The notes under the pieces were generated by a model. It saw only the letters and a list, made by a program, of their open reading frames with translations. It did not search any database and was not told the DNA's origin. A stretch of 7,063 nucleotides of DNA from assembly GCA_031283795.1 (NCBI GenBank), contig JAITBB010000019.1:1-7063 (forward strand), written 5' to 3'. Source of the stretch: Rickettsiales bacterium (GTDB lineage: Bacteria > Pseudomonadota > Alphaproteobacteria > Rickettsiales > UBA1997). This document shows, piece by piece, positions 6,131 through 7,063 of this stretch (within the stretch, counting starts at the first letter, position 1; each line of letters opens with the position of its first letter). The translations under genes and the position numbers were made by a program.

Positions 6131-6569
6131 CTCTGAATACCCCTTTGTTTTTTCCAATCTGAGCCCTCGCTCTCAGCAAATGCTCATCAAATAGTCTGTT
6201 GTTCCATATTTCGAATATCTGGCCCTTACCCACAAAAATGGCCCTGTCCTCTATTCTAGCAAAGTCAATGAGATGTTTTGGTAGGACTATTCGACCATTA
6301 CCATCGAAGGACAGTTGGGCTGAACCACCAAGCACCACGGTGGCGAAGGCGTCTCTCTCTTCGGAGAACGGATCCAGAGAATCTATTTTCCCATTAAGTT
6401 CTTCAAGTCTCGCCAGGCTACAGCCCTCAAGACACGTGTTTATGAACGACTCGTAGAGTACCACAAAATCTCTTCCTTCCTGCTGCAGAACGCTTCTAAA
6501 CTGCGAAGGTACAGAAACTCTGCCCTTCTGATCAACCCTATTCTCAAATGTAGACAAAAATAGGCTCAT
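6120..6569 (-). CDS. mraZ: Transcriptional regulator MraZ
   Basis: MraZ is a dodecameric DNA-binding protein with two AbrB-like swapped-hairpin half-domains; in bacteria where it has been studied it binds repeats ahead of its own operon and controls dcw genes. The 149-residue product shows both half-site motifs, DQKGRVSVPSQFR (13-25) and DGNGRIVLP (89-97), and MSLFLSTFENRVD is typical of alphaproteobacterial MraZ. The ATG at 6569 is preferred over an in-frame ATG at 6623 for two reasons: AAGAGG lies six bases before it, and the upstream ATG falls between the -35 and -10 boxes of the promoter. It is the first gene of the mraZ-rsmH-ftsL-ftsI unit and probably regulates that unit through the TGGG repeats just upstream. 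Confidence 0.95.
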   Translation of the reverse strand: MSLFLSTFENRVDQKGRVSVPSQFRSVLQQEGRDFVVLYESFINTCLEGCSLARLEELNGKIDSLDPFSEERDAFATVVLGGSAQLSFDGNGRIVLPKHLIDFARIEDRAIFVGKGQIFEIWNNRLFDEHLLRARAQIGKNKGVFRDAK

Positions 6570-6582
6570 TCCTTGCCTCTTA

Positions 6583-6612
6583 TGGGTTTTTATGGTCTGT
6601 TGTGGGATTGTA
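6583..6612 (+). promoter_or_regulatory. MraZ operator: three TGG(G/T) direct repeats with 10-base period
   Basis: TGGG (6583-6586), TGGT (6593-6596) and TGGG (6603-6606) begin exactly 10 bases apart on the plus strand, so they fall on one face of the helix. MraZ is known in E. coli to bind TGGGN repeats separated by five bases ahead of mraZ, which is the same period. The last repeat unit runs into the -10 box (6607-6612) and the others cover the transcription start and leader, so a bound MraZ ring should block RNA polymerase. Autorepression is inferred. Confidence 0.75.
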
Positions 6613-6634
6613 TGTAAAATCATGTTATTGTCAA
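6607..6634 (-). promoter_or_regulatory. Sigma-70 promoter of the mraZ operon
   Basis: On the minus strand a perfect TTGACA (6634-6629) is followed after 16 bases by TACAAT (6612-6607), one base from the consensus -10. Transcription should begin near 6600, about 30 bases before the mraZ ATG at 6569. This is the strongest promoter match in the window and lies exactly where the dcw-type promoter is expected. Confidence 0.8.
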
Positions 6635-6758
6635 GTTCCCCCTGAGAACTAGGATCAGCCTTTCCGCATTGCTTTTTTGAGTTGATTTATTTCTCCACTA
6701 CTTCACCAGAGGATTCTCTATTCGGAACCCTAGGCAACGATTTGTCTAGAGTAGTTTA

Positions 6759-7063
6759 TTATTTGGTCAATTCTCTAGGGGTTGGGGAAGAAAGGCTTTC
6801 CAGCGCGCTCTCCACTCTTGACAGCTCTTCGGCCTCGGTCAGGGTCCTAGATTCTCTGGGATTCTTATTATCATCTCCAGCACTGGAAATACCTTCCACC
6901 ATCGAAGACGATGATATAGCATTTGGTGGGGCTATTGTGGTTGGACTGACAGTTCTGTCTCTATTTTTGTCTCCACCAGCGGAGCCGAGCCCATTTTCCA
7001 GCGCCACGGGTTTCCTAATTTCCGGCAGTCCCACGTCATTTTTAACCAATTCGATTCGCGATA
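6759..7063 (-). CDS. 3' end of an unidentified gene with a disordered hydrophilic tail
   Basis: A minus-strand frame is open from the right edge to a TAA at 6761-6759, giving 100 codons. It has no convincing start inside the window, only an internal TTG at 7049, so it is most likely the C-terminal part of a longer protein. The visible part begins SRIELVKNDVGLPEIRKP and then becomes rich in Ser, Thr, Gly, Pro, Asn and Glu. It ends in a charged helix-prone stretch (EAEELSRVESALESL) and PRELTK. There are no Cys residues and no membrane segment. Such composition suggests a disordered tail. I recognise no family. It lies on the same strand as mraZ, 189 bases upstream of its ATG, and the mraZ promoter lies between them, so it is probably a separate unit. 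Confidence 0.5.
   Translation of the reverse strand, partial: SRIELVKNDVGLPEIRKPVALENGLGSAGGDKNRDRTVSPTTIAPPNAISSSSMVEGISSAGDDNKNPRESRTLTEAEELSRVESALESLSSPTPRELTK

Noticed and set aside
6131..6157. TTG start for rsmH at 6157
   Set aside because: The ATG at 6130 has a ribosome site at proper spacing and gives the normal family N-terminus.
6624..6758. Terminator for the right-edge gene
   Set aside because: Only short, widely spaced complementary arms (CTACT/AGTAG) were seen, with no T run after them.

Overview
The window most likely comes from an alphaproteobacterium, possibly a host-restricted lineage of the Rickettsiales/Holosporales type. The MraZ, RecO and inositol-monophosphatase-family proteins all read like alphaproteobacterial members. 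Base composition is moderately AT-rich. Core genes overlap tightly, while two noncoding stretches of about 320-355 bases sit between operons. The lineage is an inference; no database search was possible.

Layout. Positions 1-661 (minus) hold most of an inositol monophosphatase (SuhB-like) homologue that runs off the left edge; its metal-binding residues are replaced, so it looks like a pseudoenzyme. Positions 662-980 hold no convincing gene but contain a strong imperfect hairpin (866-907), nested inverted repeats (914-982) and a possible promoter. Positions 981-1481 (minus) encode an unrecognised 166-residue secreted protein. Positions 1482-1837 are noncoding between this gene and the divergent plus-strand pair pgsA-recO (1838-3171), which overlap by 10 bases. 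A 39-codon GTG-start frame overlaps the recO stop. Convergent to these is a minus-strand cluster, mraZ-rsmH-ftsL-ftsI (6569 down to 3295), the first part of the classical division and cell wall (dcw) cluster, with overlaps at every junction. At the right edge is the 3' end of an unidentified minus-strand gene with a hydrophilic, probably disordered tail.

Function. The mraZ operon supplies a transcription factor, the 16S rRNA C1402 N4-methyltransferase and two septal proteins (FtsL and the FtsI transpeptidase). Its promoter is clear: a perfect TTGACA and a TACAAT 16 bases apart. Three TGG(G/T) direct repeats with an exact 10-base period begin inside the -10 box and run toward the start codon, matching the known MraZ operator layout and implying autoregulation. 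PgsA makes phosphatidylglycerophosphate for the membrane and RecO serves recombinational repair.

No transposon, CRISPR array, tRNA or rRNA was seen. The points most worth following are the degenerate monophosphatase, the MraZ operator, the structured noncoding segment at 866-982, the orphan secreted protein and the altered conserved residues in RsmH. I did not find convincing evidence of a wholly new multi-gene system.
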